NCBI GenBank assembly: GCA_015062205.1
Contig: SUVB01000050.1
Span: forward strand, 1-64,000
Origin: Desulfovibrio desulfuricans
Lineage (GTDB): Bacteria > Desulfobacterota > Desulfovibrionia > Desulfovibrionales > Desulfovibrionaceae
Direction of reading: 5' to 3'
DNA: 64,000 bases
Positions 47,066-55,988 of the stretch are shown piece by piece. The first letter of the stretch is position 1. The number at the start of each line of letters is the position of its first letter. The notes below the pieces were generated by a model. That model was not told where the DNA came from, searched no databases, and was given only the letters and a program-made list of their open reading frames with translations. The position numbers and the translations under genes were made by a program.

Positions 47066-47581
47066 ATGACGGAAACGACGGATGCGGCGCGCGCGCCACA
47101 ACAGGAATCCCAGCAGATTTCCGACGAGCAGGAGCACGAGGACGACCTCATCCAGCTGGTCACCTTCCGCATCAGCGAAGAAGAATTCGGCGTGGACATC
47201 CTTTCCGTGCAGGAAATCATACGGCCCATCCAGATCACCATGGTGCCGCACGCCGCCACCTTCATCGAGGGCGTCATCAATCTGCGGGGCAAGGTCATCC
47301 CGGTCATCAACATGCGCACGCGCTTCAGCCTGCCCTCTGTGGAACACGACAGCAACACGCGCATTGTGGTGATGGAGTTCGACCAGAAAATCGTGGGCAT
47401 TCTGGTGGACGGCGTTTCGGAAGTGCTGCGCATTCCCTCCTCCACCATCGAACCCGCGCCGCCCGTGGTCTGCGGCGTCGGCTCCGAGTACATCCGCGGC
47501 GTGGGCAGGCTGGCCGACCGCCTGCTGATTCTGCTTGACCTTGACACGTTATTGAGCGACATGAGCGCTGAAGCGGCGTAG
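47066..47581 (+). CDS. cheW: Chemotaxis coupling protein CheW
   Basis: A 171-residue CheW with the full coupling fold: LVTFRISEEEFGVDILSVQE, IRPIQITMVPHAA, IEGVINLRGKVIPVINMR and the C-terminal YIRGVGRLADRLLILLDLD. It links receptors to the CheA kinase. An extra acidic Gln/Glu-rich N-terminal tail of about 25 residues is present. AAGGGAGG precedes the ATG. It lies among glycosylation genes with no cheA or receptor gene nearby; the motility genes are about 7 kb away. Confidence 0.94.
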   Translation: MTETTDAARAPQQESQQISDEQEHEDDLIQLVTFRISEEEFGVDILSVQEIIRPIQITMVPHAATFIEGVINLRGKVIPVINMRTRFSLPSVEHDSNTRIVVMEFDQKIVGILVDGVSEVLRIPSSTIEPAPPVVCGVGSEYIRGVGRLADRLLILLDLDTLLSDMSAEAA

Positions 47582-47725
47582 CCCGGCGCGCCGCGTCCGC
47601 GTTTTCCGCCCCTCCCCCGGGGACTGTCGGACGACGGCGGGCGCGCTGCCGCGCCGGACGGAAAGCCGTCCCCCCGGCGGGGAGACGGCGCATCCCGCGT
47701 TACCGCTCAGGAGGCTCCCTTGTCC

Positions 47726-48865
47726 ATGCGTCTTTCCCGATCCATTGTGGGCGAAGAGGAAGCCCGCGCCGTCAGCCGCGTCCTCCTGGAGGACGGCTAC
47801 CTCGGCATGGGCAGTGAAGTGCGCCGTTTTGAGGAAGAACTGGCGCAATACCTCGGCGTGAAGCCGGAACAGGTTGTCACCGTCAACACGGGCACGGCCG
47901 CCCTGCACCTGGCCGTGGACGCCGTGGCCGCGCAGTGCCGCGTCAGCGGCGGCAGGCCCGAGGTGCTCGTGCCTTCGCTGACCTTTGTGGCTTCCTTCCA
48001 GGCCGTCACCGCCGCGGGCTGCACGCCCGTGGCCTGCGACGTGCTGCCCGGCACGGGCACCCTTGACCTTGCGGACGCCGAGCGCCGCCTGACCCCGCGC
48101 ACCATCGCCGTCATGCCCGTGGATTACGCCAGCAACCCCTGGCACATGGACGAGGTGCTGGACTTTGCGCGCCGCAAGGGCCTGCGCGTGGTGGAAGACG
48201 CGGCCCACGCCTTCGGCTGCAAAAGCCGGGGCCGCAAGGTGGGCAGCTTCGGCGACGTGGTCTGCTTCAGCTTTGACGGCATCAAGAACATCACCTGCGG
48301 CGAAGGCGGCTGCCTGGTCTCCTTTGACGCCGAGGCCGCGCGCCTGGCCTCGGACGCCCGCCTGCTCTCCGTGGAAAACGACGCGCAAAAGCGCTTTGCC
48401 GGCGCCCGCTCGTGGGATCCGGACGTCAAGCGACAGGGCTGGCGCTACCATATGAGCAACATCATGGCCGCTGTCGGCCGCGTGCAGCTGGGGCGGCTGG
48501 ACAAGGAATTCATTCCCCGCCGCCGCAGGCTGGCCGCCATCTACGAGCAGCGCCTCGCCGGAGTGGAGGGACTGGCCCTGCTGGAGACGGATGCCGAAGA
48601 TTTCATCGTGCGCCACATCATGCCCCTGCGCGTGCTTGACGGCCGCAAGGATGCCGTCAAGGCGGCGCTGGCCGCCAGGGACATCCCCACCGGCGTGCAC
48701 TACAAGCCCAACCATCTGCTGAGTTTCTTCAGGGAAAGCGCCCGCGCGCCCCTGCCCGTGACGGAACAGCTTTACGGCGAACTGGTGACGCTGCCCCTGC
48801 ATCCCGGCCTGATTCCACAGGATGTGGAGGAAGTGTGCGCCGCCGTCAAGGCCGCCCTGAACTGA
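47726..48865 (+). CDS. DegT/DnrJ/EryC1/StrS-family aminotransferase
   Basis: A 379-residue PLP sugar aminotransferase-like protein. Motifs are the N-terminal GMGSEVRRFEEELAQYLG, NTGTAALHLAVDA, PVDYASNP, VVEDAAHAFGCKSRG (Asp binding PLP N1) and the Schiff-base Lys in SFDGIKNITCGEGG. Such enzymes aminate keto-sugars for surface polysaccharide or glycan synthesis. A TTG at 47720, 5 bases after AGGAGG, is a competing start that adds two residues. It is followed at 35 bases by a GtrA gene. Confidence 0.92.
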   Translation: MRLSRSIVGEEEARAVSRVLLEDGYLGMGSEVRRFEEELAQYLGVKPEQVVTVNTGTAALHLAVDAVAAQCRVSGGRPEVLVPSLTFVASFQAVTAAGCTPVACDVLPGTGTLDLADAERRLTPRTIAVMPVDYASNPWHMDEVLDFARRKGLRVVEDAAHAFGCKSRGRKVGSFGDVVCFSFDGIKNITCGEGGCLVSFDAEAARLASDARLLSVENDAQKRFAGARSWDPDVKRQGWRYHMSNIMAAVGRVQLGRLDKEFIPRRRRLAAIYEQRLAGVEGLALLETDAEDFIVRHIMPLRVLDGRKDAVKAALAARDIPTGVHYKPNHLLSFFRESARAPLPVTEQLYGELVTLPLHPGLIPQDVEEVCAAVKAALN

Positions 48866-48900
48866 ACGCCGGAACGTGCACAAGGAACAGGAACGCCGCC

Positions 48901-49395
48901 ATGCCTGGAGGTCTGCCCGTGCCGGGCTGGAACGAGTTGCGCGCCCTTGTGCGCAGCCTGCTGGCGCGCCGCTGGGTGCGCTTCGGCCTTGTGGGCGGAA
49001 CCGCCACTCTGAGTTATGCCCTGCTGGGCCTGTTCTTTGTCAACCTCTGCGCCCTGCCCGCGCTGGCGGGCAACGCTTTGGCCTACGCCGTCAGCTTTGT
49101 GGTTTCCTACTGCGGTCAGTGCCTCTGGACCTTCCGCGCCGGAGGCACGGCCGGCCACCGCGCCATGCTGCCGCGCTTCGCGGCCGCGCAGGGCCTGGGA
49201 CTGGGCTGCAATTCCCTGATTGTCTGGGCGCTCATGGCCCTGGGCCTGCGCTACGAAATGGCCATGCCCATCGCCGTGCTGCTCGTGCCTGTCATGGTCT
49301 ATGCGCTGTGCAAGTACTGGGTGTTCCGGGCCGCGACTTCGGACGAGCGCGCCGTGCGGCACGGCAACGCCCCTGACTCCCCGACCTCCAGGTAA
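48901..49395 (+). CDS. GtrA-family membrane protein
   Basis: A 164-residue protein with four predicted helices: VRFGLVGGTATLSYALLGLFF, NALAYAVSFVVSYCGQ, AAQGLGLGCNSLIVWALMA and MPIAVLLVPVMVYALCKYWVF (each cited in part). GtrA proteins are proposed to flip or carry undecaprenyl-linked sugars across the inner membrane for surface glycosylation. AAGGAACAGGAA lies upstream. It is sandwiched between the aminotransferase and a GT2 enzyme, a typical neighbourhood. Confidence 0.88.
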   Translation: MPGGLPVPGWNELRALVRSLLARRWVRFGLVGGTATLSYALLGLFFVNLCALPALAGNALAYAVSFVVSYCGQCLWTFRAGGTAGHRAMLPRFAAAQGLGLGCNSLIVWALMALGLRYEMAMPIAVLLVPVMVYALCKYWVFRAATSDERAVRHGNAPDSPTSR

Positions 49396-49471
49396 CCCCC
49401 CGCCCGCCGCGCGCCGGAGTCTTCCCCGGCCCCGCTGCTCCCGGCAACCGATCATCAAGGATTGATTCCCC

Positions 49472-50446
49472 ATGCATATGCCCGCCGTTTCCGTCATCAT
49501 GAACTGCCTGAACAGCTCGCGCGACCTGCGCGAAGCCCTGGACAGCCTCATGGCCCAGACCTTCACGGACTTCGAGGTCGTCTTCTGGGACAACTGTTCC
49601 ACGGACGCGAGCCCGGACATCGCCCGCAGCTACGGCGAGAAGGTGCGCTATTTCCGGGGCGGGGAGGTTGTGCCGCTGGGGCAGGGGCGCAACCTGGCCC
49701 TGGCGCGGGCGCGCGGGCGCTATCTGGCCTTTCTGGATTGCGACGACGTCTGGCTGCCGCGCAAGCTGGAACGGCAGGTTGCCCTGTTCGAGGCCAATGC
49801 CCGCGTGGGGCTGACGTGCACGGATACGGAAATTTTTGACGGCAGCCGCGTGTTCCGGCGGCTCTTCGCCGAAAGCGCGCCCGCCAGGGGCATGGCCTTT
49901 GCCGCGCTGATGCAGCGGCAGTGGATTTCCATGTCTTCGGCCATGCTGCGGCGCGAGGCGCTGACCGCCCTTTCGCCCGAACGCATTGCGCCGGGCGAGG
50001 GACGCAACGGCGGCTGGTTTGACGAAAGCCTCAACGTCTGCGAGGAAGCCGACGTCTTCTACCGCGTGGCCCACGACTGGGAACTGGATTTTGTGGACGA
50101 GCCCCTGACGCGCTGGCGCGTGCACGGGGGCAACACCACCTTCCGCAAGTTCGGGCAGTTCGCGGACGAGACCCTGCGCATCCTGGCGAAGCACCGCGCC
50201 CTCTACCCCGGCTATGACGCGGAACACGCCGACCTCGTGGCCCTGCTGACCCGCCGCGCCGCCTTCCAGAAGGCCGTGGCGCTCTGGCGCGAGGGCAACA
50301 ACGCCGCCGCACGCGAGGCCGTGCGCCCCTGGCGCGGGGATGGACTCAAGTTCCGGCTGTTCTGGTGGGCCAGCCATCTGCCCGGCGCCTGCTTCGACCT
50401 CGCGGCGCGCCTCTACTTTGCCCTGCCTGCGGGCCTGCGGAAATAG
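49472..50446 (+). CDS. GT2-family glycosyltransferase
   Basis: A 324-residue soluble GT-A glycosyltransferase: VSVIMNCLNSSRDLREALDS, a WDNCSTDAS motif, ARGRYLAFLDCDDVWLP with the metal-binding DxD, and the W-rich acceptor region LDFVDEPLTRWRVHGGNTT. It likely adds sugars to a lipid-linked or surface glycan. AAGGA precedes the ATG. A GC-rich hairpin without T-run follows (50462-50483) and the htpG terminator lies just beyond. Confidence 0.93.
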   Translation: MHMPAVSVIMNCLNSSRDLREALDSLMAQTFTDFEVVFWDNCSTDASPDIARSYGEKVRYFRGGEVVPLGQGRNLALARARGRYLAFLDCDDVWLPRKLERQVALFEANARVGLTCTDTEIFDGSRVFRRLFAESAPARGMAFAALMQRQWISMSSAMLRREALTALSPERIAPGEGRNGGWFDESLNVCEEADVFYRVAHDWELDFVDEPLTRWRVHGGNTTFRKFGQFADETLRILAKHRALYPGYDAEHADLVALLTRRAAFQKAVALWREGNNAAAREAVRPWRGDGLKFRLFWWASHLPGACFDLAARLYFALPAGLRK

Positions 50447-50504
50447 GCCCGCCTGCGACGCCGCCCCCGCTTTGCCGGGGGCGCGTCGGAGCCGCGCCGC
50501 ACGC

Positions 50505-50547
50505 AAAAAAAAAACTGCCGCCGCCCGGGGCTGCCCCCGGACGGCGG
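50505..50547 (-). terminator. Intrinsic terminator of htpG
   Basis: On the minus strand a 13-bp stem CCGCCGTCCGGGG / CCCCGGGCGGCGG (one wobble) with a 4-base loop is followed by CAG and ten T. It lies about 45 bases past the htpG stop and is the strongest terminator in the window. Confidence 0.9.
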
Positions 50548-50592
50548 TTTCCACTGCGGAACGCGCGCGGGCGCGCGCCGTTTTCGACAGCC

Positions 50593-52551
50593 TTACAGCT
50601 TCCTAACCTCCGTGTACCAGGCGGCGGCCTCTTCCAGCAGCTTGCGGGAACGGGCGGCCAGTTCCTGCGGATCCTTGAGATAGCCGTCCAGCAGCAGGCT
50701 GGCGTCAAAGAGGTTCTGCGTCATGTCGGCGAGAACGCGGTCCTCGGCGTCGGCCCGGAACATGCGCAGCATGTTGCGCAGGAGGGGATGATCGCGGTTG
50801 ACCTCCAGCACCTTGACGGGCAGGGTGTCGTCCTTGCGCATGACCTTGAGCAGCTTCTCCATGGAGGAGGACATGCCGCCGTCGGGCGAAACCAGCACGG
50901 CCGGGCTGTCCGCCAGGCGATGCGAAACGCGCACCTCCTTGACCCTGTCGCCGAGGATATCCTTCATTTTGGCGAGCAGCCGGTCAAAGCTGCCCTGCTC
51001 CTCGTCGGAAAGCGGGGCCACGGCCTCATGCGCGGGCTGCTCCTTGTCGGCAAAACTCTCCAGGGCGTCGTCCGCCGCCGTCTCCACCGACTTGAATTCC
51101 CAGTCCTTGTACTTGCCGAGGCCGTCCATGACGAACTCGTCCACGGGCTCGTACAGCCAGAGCACCTCCAACCCCTTGCGGCGGAAACGCTCCATGTGCG
51201 GATTGAGCCGGGCGGCCTCGCGGTTGGGAGCCGCCACGTACCAGAAGGTTTTCTGCCCCTCGGGGGCGCGCTCCATGTAGGCGTCCAGGCTGGTCAGGGC
51301 GTCGGCGTCCGTCAGGGCCGAAGAGTTGAAGCGCATGAGCGCGGCGATGCGCTCGCGGTTGGCGAAGTCATTGTAGCCCAGCTTGAACACCTTGCCGTGC
51401 AGCTTCCAGAAGCGTTCGTACTTCTCCGCATCGTCCCCGGCCAGCTTTTCGAGGTGGGAGAGCGTCTGCTTGACCAGCACCTGGTTGATCTTGCGCAGCA
51501 CCCTGTTCTCCTGCAGGGTTTCGCGCGAGATGTTCAGGGGCAGGTCTTCCGTGTCCACCACGCCCTTGAGGAAGGCGAGGTATTCGGGCAGAAGCTCCTG
51601 ATTGCGGTGCTGGATAAGCACGCGGCGGGCATAGAGATCCAGCCCCCAGGCGTCGCGGTCCGCGCCGAAGAAGTCCTGCGCCGTGTCGGGCGTGAAGAGC
51701 AGGGCGTTGAACTGCACGGGCGCGTCGGACGAAAAGTGCAGCACGTCCAGCGGGTCCTTGGCGTCATAGGTGATGGCCTTGTAGAAGGCGTCGTACTGTT
51801 CCTTCTTGATGTTGAACTTGGGTTCGCGCCACAGGGCGGGCTGGGTGTTGGCCTGCGCGCCCTCCACAAAGACGGGGAAGGGCACGAAGGCCGAATGCTT
51901 GCGGATGACCGATTCCACCCGGAACTTCTCAAGAAACTCTTCGGCGTCGTCCTTGAGCCAGGCCCTGATGACCGTGCCGCGCTTGGGCTCCTCGCCTTCG
52001 GCATGCGCCACGGTGAACGTGCCCAGGCCGTCGCTGGTCCAGACATTGGCGGCATCGTCGTCGCCGAAGGCGGGTCGTGAGGTCACCTCGACCTTGGAGG
52101 CCACCATGAACACGGAGTAGAAGCCCACGCCGAAGCGGCCGATGATGTTGGCAGCGTCCGGGGCGGCCCCGCCTTCCTTGCCCTCCGGCTTGTCGCCCCC
52201 GGCCTCGTGCTCGGCGGCCAGGTCGGCCAGAAATTGCTCGGAGCCGGATTTGGCGATGGTTCCCAGGTTTTCCGCCAGTTCTTCCGCCGTCATGCCCAGG
52301 CCGGTATCGGCGATGGTCAGGGTTTTGGCCTCCTTGTCGAGGCTGATGCGTATCTCCAGCGGCAACTCGGCGCAGCGCGGCGTTTCGCCCCGGTTCATGC
52401 GATAGCGCAGCTTGTCCAGCGCGTCCGACGCATTGGAGATGAGTTCCCGTAAAAAAATTTCACGGTTGGTGTAGAGCGAGTTGGTGAGAATATGCAGAAC
52501 CTTGCGCACCTCGGCGCGAAACTGGCGGGGTTTTTTGCCTGCCTCTGCCAT
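50593..52551 (-). CDS. htpG: Chaperone protein HtpG (Hsp90)
   Basis: A 652-residue bacterial Hsp90. The N-terminal GHKL ATPase has the ATP-binding LISNASDALDKLRY, IADTGLGMTAEELAENLGTIAKSG (in parts), and GRFGVGFYSVFMVA. The middle domain includes NISRETLQENRVLRKI. The C-terminal dimerisation domain is complete. GGAGG precedes the ATG at 52551. A sigma-32-like promoter lies about 30 to 60 bases upstream. The chaperone helps DnaK clients mature. Confidence 0.97.
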   Translation of the reverse strand: MAEAGKKPRQFRAEVRKVLHILTNSLYTNREIFLRELISNASDALDKLRYRMNRGETPRCAELPLEIRISLDKEAKTLTIADTGLGMTAEELAENLGTIAKSGSEQFLADLAAEHEAGGDKPEGKEGGAAPDAANIIGRFGVGFYSVFMVASKVEVTSRPAFGDDDAANVWTSDGLGTFTVAHAEGEEPKRGTVIRAWLKDDAEEFLEKFRVESVIRKHSAFVPFPVFVEGAQANTQPALWREPKFNIKKEQYDAFYKAITYDAKDPLDVLHFSSDAPVQFNALLFTPDTAQDFFGADRDAWGLDLYARRVLIQHRNQELLPEYLAFLKGVVDTEDLPLNISRETLQENRVLRKINQVLVKQTLSHLEKLAGDDAEKYERFWKLHGKVFKLGYNDFANRERIAALMRFNSSALTDADALTSLDAYMERAPEGQKTFWYVAAPNREAARLNPHMERFRRKGLEVLWLYEPVDEFVMDGLGKYKDWEFKSVETAADDALESFADKEQPAHEAVAPLSDEEQGSFDRLLAKMKDILGDRVKEVRVSHRLADSPAVLVSPDGGMSSSMEKLLKVMRKDDTLPVKVLEVNRDHPLLRNMLRMFRADAEDRVLADMTQNLFDASLLLDGYLKDPQELAARSRKLLEEAAAWYTEVRKL

Positions 52552-52582
52552 GATGAACCTCCTGAACTGCGATATTCCCAAT

Positions 52583-52610
52583 AGATAATGCCCGGCGGGC
52601 AATTTTCAAG
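52583..52610 (-). promoter_or_regulatory. Sigma-32-like heat-shock promoter of htpG
   Basis: On the minus strand a perfect CTTGAAA (52604-52610) is followed at 10 bases by GGGCATTATCT, partly matching CCCCATNT. The spacer is slightly shorter than the usual 11-15 bases. Position, 30-60 bases before the htpG ATG, fits heat-shock control. Confidence 0.5.
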
Positions 52611-52710
52611 GGGCCGCGGCCGGGGAAAACAAATTTTTTTCGGCAGCGGCGTGCCGACGATGCGCCGGTCGGCTACTGCCGCCTTGCGGCCTCGTGCTGC
52701 CCGCCGCAGT

Positions 52711-52726
52711 GATGCTCTACAGCATC
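52711..52726. promoter_or_regulatory. Short inverted repeat in the htpG-cydA divergent region
   Basis: GATGCT / AGCATC around CTAC, 110 bases upstream of cydA. Could be a regulator-binding site. A TATACT -10-like element lies nearer cydA at 52793-52798, in an AT-rich stretch, but no good -35 is seen. Confidence 0.3.
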
Positions 52727-52836
52727 GGAAATGCAATACAGCGCGCAATATAAGGGCTGCGAAACAAAATAGTATTCATTATCACTTGCTTTTATACTGA
52801 AAACCGGCTAGGTGCTTGAGGGTAAGGAGGGCCTGC

Positions 52837-54153
52837 ATGGACGCTGTACTGCTTTCGCGTTTGCAATTTGCCGTGGCCGTATTTTTCCACTTCATATTCG
52901 TCCCGCTGACGCTCGGGCTTTCCGTTATCCTCGCCTGGATGGAAACCCGCTACGTGCGCACGGGCGACGAGTTCTGGAAAAAACAGGTAAAATTCTGGGG
53001 CAAGCTGTTCATTATCAACTTTACTCTGGGCGTAGTGACCGGCATTACCCTGGAATTCCAGTTCGGCACCAACTGGTCCCGCTATTCCGAGTATGTGGGC
53101 GATATTTTCGGTTCCCTGCTGGCCATTGAGGCCACGGTGGCCTTTTTTCTGGAATCCACCTTCCTGGCTGTCTGGCACTTCGGCTGGAACCGCGTGGGCA
53201 AGAAACTGCACCTCGCCTCCATCTGGCTGGTGGCCATTGCCGGCAACATTTCCGCGCTGTGGATCATCCTGGCCAACGGTTTCATGCAGCATCCCGTGGG
53301 CTATGCCGTCAACGGGACGGCGGGCCGCGCCGAACTGACCAGCTTCCTTGACGTGCTCACCAACGGCTATGCCTGGGGCATGTACGCGCACACCGTGCTG
53401 GGCGCATGGGCGCTGGGCGGTTTCTTCGTGCTGGGCGTCTCCGCCTGGCATCTGCTGCGCAAGAGCCATGTGGAATTCTTCCGCCGCTCCTTCCGCATGG
53501 TCGCGCCCTTCACGCTCATCCTGACGCTGCTGGTGGCTCTGGCGGGCGATCTGCAGGGCAAGAACGTGGCGCACTACCAGCCCGCCAAGCTGGCCGCGCT
53601 GGAATCCCACTGGGAAACGGGCGCAAATGTGCCCTTTTATCTGCTGGCCCTGCCTGACGAGGAAAACGAAGGCAACATGGTGGAAGCCTTCGGCATTCCC
53701 GGCCTGCTGAGCTGGATTTCCTACGGAGACGCCGCCGCCGAAGTCAAGGGGCTCAAGGACTTCCCCAAGGCGGACAGACCCCCGGTGCTGCCCGTGTTCC
53801 TGACCTTCCGGGCCATGGTGGCCCTAGGCGGGCTGTTCCTGCTGCTGGCGCTCTGGGCCTTTCTCCAGCGCCGGAAGGACGAGCCCTGTCCCCTGCTGCT
53901 CAAGGCGCTCGTCTGGAACATCCCCCTGCCCTACCTGGCCCTGGGCCTGGGCTGGGCCGTGGCCGAGATAGGCCGCCAGCCGTGGATCGTGTACGGGCTC
54001 ATGCGCACGTCCGACGCCGTGTCGCCCGTGCCCGCCGAGAATATCGCCGTCTCTCTGGGCGCGTTCATCGCGGTGTACTCCCTGCTGGGCATCCTCGACA
54101 TCTATCTCCTGCGCAAGTACGCGGTTAAGGGCCCGGAAGCCCGGGAGGCATAG
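52837..54153 (+). CDS. cydA: Cytochrome bd ubiquinol oxidase subunit I
   Basis: A 438-residue haem-bearing oxidase subunit. Conserved features are the N-terminal SRLQFAVAVFFHFIFVPLTLG with the haem b595 His, ALWIILANGFMQHPVG, the Met ligand region, and the quinol-binding Q-loop with GLLSWISYG. The C-terminal GRQPWIVYGLMRT is typical. It has the short Q-loop form. With CydB it reduces O2 with high affinity, protecting anaerobes from oxygen. AAGGAGGG precedes the ATG. Confidence 0.97.
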   Translation: MDAVLLSRLQFAVAVFFHFIFVPLTLGLSVILAWMETRYVRTGDEFWKKQVKFWGKLFIINFTLGVVTGITLEFQFGTNWSRYSEYVGDIFGSLLAIEATVAFFLESTFLAVWHFGWNRVGKKLHLASIWLVAIAGNISALWIILANGFMQHPVGYAVNGTAGRAELTSFLDVLTNGYAWGMYAHTVLGAWALGGFFVLGVSAWHLLRKSHVEFFRRSFRMVAPFTLILTLLVALAGDLQGKNVAHYQPAKLAALESHWETGANVPFYLLALPDEENEGNMVEAFGIPGLLSWISYGDAAAEVKGLKDFPKADRPPVLPVFLTFRAMVALGGLFLLLALWAFLQRRKDEPCPLLLKALVWNIPLPYLALGLGWAVAEIGRQPWIVYGLMRTSDAVSPVPAENIAVSLGAFIAVYSLLGILDIYLLRKYAVKGPEAREA

Positions 54154-54155
54154 CC

Positions 54156-55181
54156 ATGCTGGAAACCATCTGGTTCATACTCTGGGCCCTGCTCTGGGCC
54201 ATGTTCTTCATTCTGGACGGCTTCGACCTGGGCGTGGGCGCTCTGCTGCCCTTCCTGAGCAGAGATGAGAGCGAACGGCGCATCATGTACAATGCGGCCG
54301 GGCCCTTCTGGGACGGCAACGAGGTGTGGCTCATCGCTGCGGGCGGCGTGACCTTCGCGGCCTTTCCCAAGGCGTACGCGGTCATGTTCAGCGCCCTGTA
54401 CGCGCCCCTGCTGCTCCTGCTCTTCGCGCTCATCTTCCGGGCCGTGTCCTTTGAATTCCGCAACAAGGTGGAGCATGACAGCTGGCGCGCCCTGTGGGAC
54501 GGCGTGCACTTCCTCGCCAACCTTGTGCCCTGCGTGCTGCTGGGCGTGGCCTTCGCCAATCTGTTCATGGGCATCCCCGTGGATGCCAAGGGCGTATACC
54601 ACGGCAATCTGCTCTCCCTGCTGAATCTCTACGGCCTGGCGGGCGGGGTGTTCTTCCTCTGCATGTTTGTGCTGCACGGCGCGCTGTGGCTGGCCATCAA
54701 GAGCCGGGGCGACCTGCAGACCCGCGCCGTGGCCGCCGCCTATTTTGTCTGGCCCATCGTGCTGGTGCTGCTGGTGGTCTTCCTGGCGCTCACGGCCACG
54801 CACACCCGCCTGTTCGAGAACTACCTCGCCATGCCCGCGCTGTTCTTCCTGCCGGTTCTGGCGCTGGCAGGGCTCATTCTCGCCCGCGTCATGCTGCGGG
54901 ACGGAAAGCTGTGGGCGGCATGGGGCGGCAGCGCGCTGTTTATCCTAGGCGTGACCTTCTTCGGCGTGGCGGGCATGTTCCCCGGCATGATCATTTCCTC
55001 GCTGGACCCCGCCGCCACCGTGACGGCCTTCAACGGCGCCTCCAGCCCGCTGACCCTCAAAATCATGCTGGGCGTGGCGCTGGTGATGGTGCCCGTCGTG
55101 CTGGCCTACCAGTTCTGGACGTACCGCCTGTTCTCCGCGCCGGTGACGCGCGAGGATCTTAAGGACGACCACGCCTACTAG
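54156..55181 (+). CDS. cydB: Cytochrome bd ubiquinol oxidase subunit II
   Basis: A 341-residue membrane subunit with about eight helices. Motifs are ILDGFDLGVGALLPFL, GPFWDGNEVWLIAAGGVTF-type segment (GPFWDGNEVWLIAAGG) and ALIFRAVSFEFR near the N-terminus. It starts 2 bases after cydA, so the subunits are coupled. No cydX-like short gene or cydDC is visible downstream before the hairpin at 55231-55275. Confidence 0.97.
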   Translation: MLETIWFILWALLWAMFFILDGFDLGVGALLPFLSRDESERRIMYNAAGPFWDGNEVWLIAAGGVTFAAFPKAYAVMFSALYAPLLLLLFALIFRAVSFEFRNKVEHDSWRALWDGVHFLANLVPCVLLGVAFANLFMGIPVDAKGVYHGNLLSLLNLYGLAGGVFFLCMFVLHGALWLAIKSRGDLQTRAVAAAYFVWPIVLVLLVVFLALTATHTRLFENYLAMPALFFLPVLALAGLILARVMLRDGKLWAAWGGSALFILGVTFFGVAGMFPGMIISSLDPAATVTAFNGASSPLTLKIMLGVALVMVPVVLAYQFWTYRLFSAPVTREDLKDDHAY

Positions 55182-55230
55182 GCGCCGTTTGCCCGTTTAC
55201 AAAAAACAGGCCGCACGCCGCCGTACCGCA

Positions 55231-55275
55231 GAGCGCCCCGCAGCTTCCCCGCTTCAGGGAAGCCGCGGGGCGCTC
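55231..55275. terminator. Long hairpin between convergent cydB and purN
   Basis: GAGCGCCCCGC-A-GCTTCCC pairs with GGGAAGC-C-GCGGGGCGCTC around a 7-base loop: 18 bp with one mismatch. Neither side has a T-run. It probably blocks readthrough from both directions or stabilises mRNA 3' ends. Confidence 0.5.
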
Positions 55276-55310
55276 GTACTGCCCCGGGTCCACGTTCACA
55301 AAAAGCAGCG

Positions 55311-55985
55311 CTAAAATCCCTCTTCCAGCGGCGGCCAGACCAGCCAGTCGCCTTCCCGGGCCGCGGGCCGCGCCGCGCCGGGGGCGAGATGCACCTGCCG
55401 CCCCCGCACGCTGACGCGCCCCTGCGCCAGCCACTGCACGGCCTGCGGATAGATGCGGTGTTCCATGGCGTGAATGCGGTTCATGAGCGCGTCCTCGCTC
55501 TCGCCCGCATTGACGGGCACGGCTGCTTGGATGATCACCGGGCCGCTGTCCACCTGTTCTTCCACAAAGTGCACGGTGCAGCCGGAAATCTTGACCCCGT
55601 AGGCCAGGGCGTCGCCGCCGCCGTGCACGCCGGGGAAGCTGGGCAGCAGGGCGGGATGCAGGTTGACGACCCTGCCCCGGTAGGTCTTGAGAAACGCGCC
55701 GGAGAGCAGCCGCATGTACCCCGCCAGCACGGCCAGTTCCGCCCCGGCCCTGTGCAGCTCCTCCACCAGCCTGAGGTCGTAGCTCTCCCTGTCCGGAAAG
55801 CTTGTGTGGTCCAGCACAAGGCAGGGCACATGCGCCTTTTCCGCCCGGGCGATGACGCCCGCCCCCGGCCGGTTGCAGATGATCAGCGCGATGTTCACGT
55901 CCAGCAGGCCCTCTGCGGCCTTGTCGATCATGGCCTGGGCATTGGTTCCGCTGCCCGAGGCAAGTATGGCGATCCTGCAGGGCAT
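55311..55985 (-). CDS. purN: Phosphoribosylglycinamide formyltransferase
   Basis: A 224-residue folate-dependent GAR transformylase of purine synthesis. The N-terminal IAILASGSGTNAQAM and catalytic VVNLHPALLPSFPGVHG with the downstream HFVEEQVDSGPVI (Asn, His, Asp triad) are all present. A short C-terminal extension (about 25 residues) exceeds the E. coli enzyme. It starts 3 bases after cobA-hemD. Confidence 0.96.
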   Translation of the reverse strand: MPCRIAILASGSGTNAQAMIDKAAEGLLDVNIALIICNRPGAGVIARAEKAHVPCLVLDHTSFPDRESYDLRLVEELHRAGAELAVLAGYMRLLSGAFLKTYRGRVVNLHPALLPSFPGVHGGGDALAYGVKISGCTVHFVEEQVDSGPVIIQAAVPVNAGESEDALMNRIHAMEHRIYPQAVQWLAQGRVSVRGRQVHLAPGAARPAAREGDWLVWPPLEEGF

Positions 55986-55988
55986 GGG

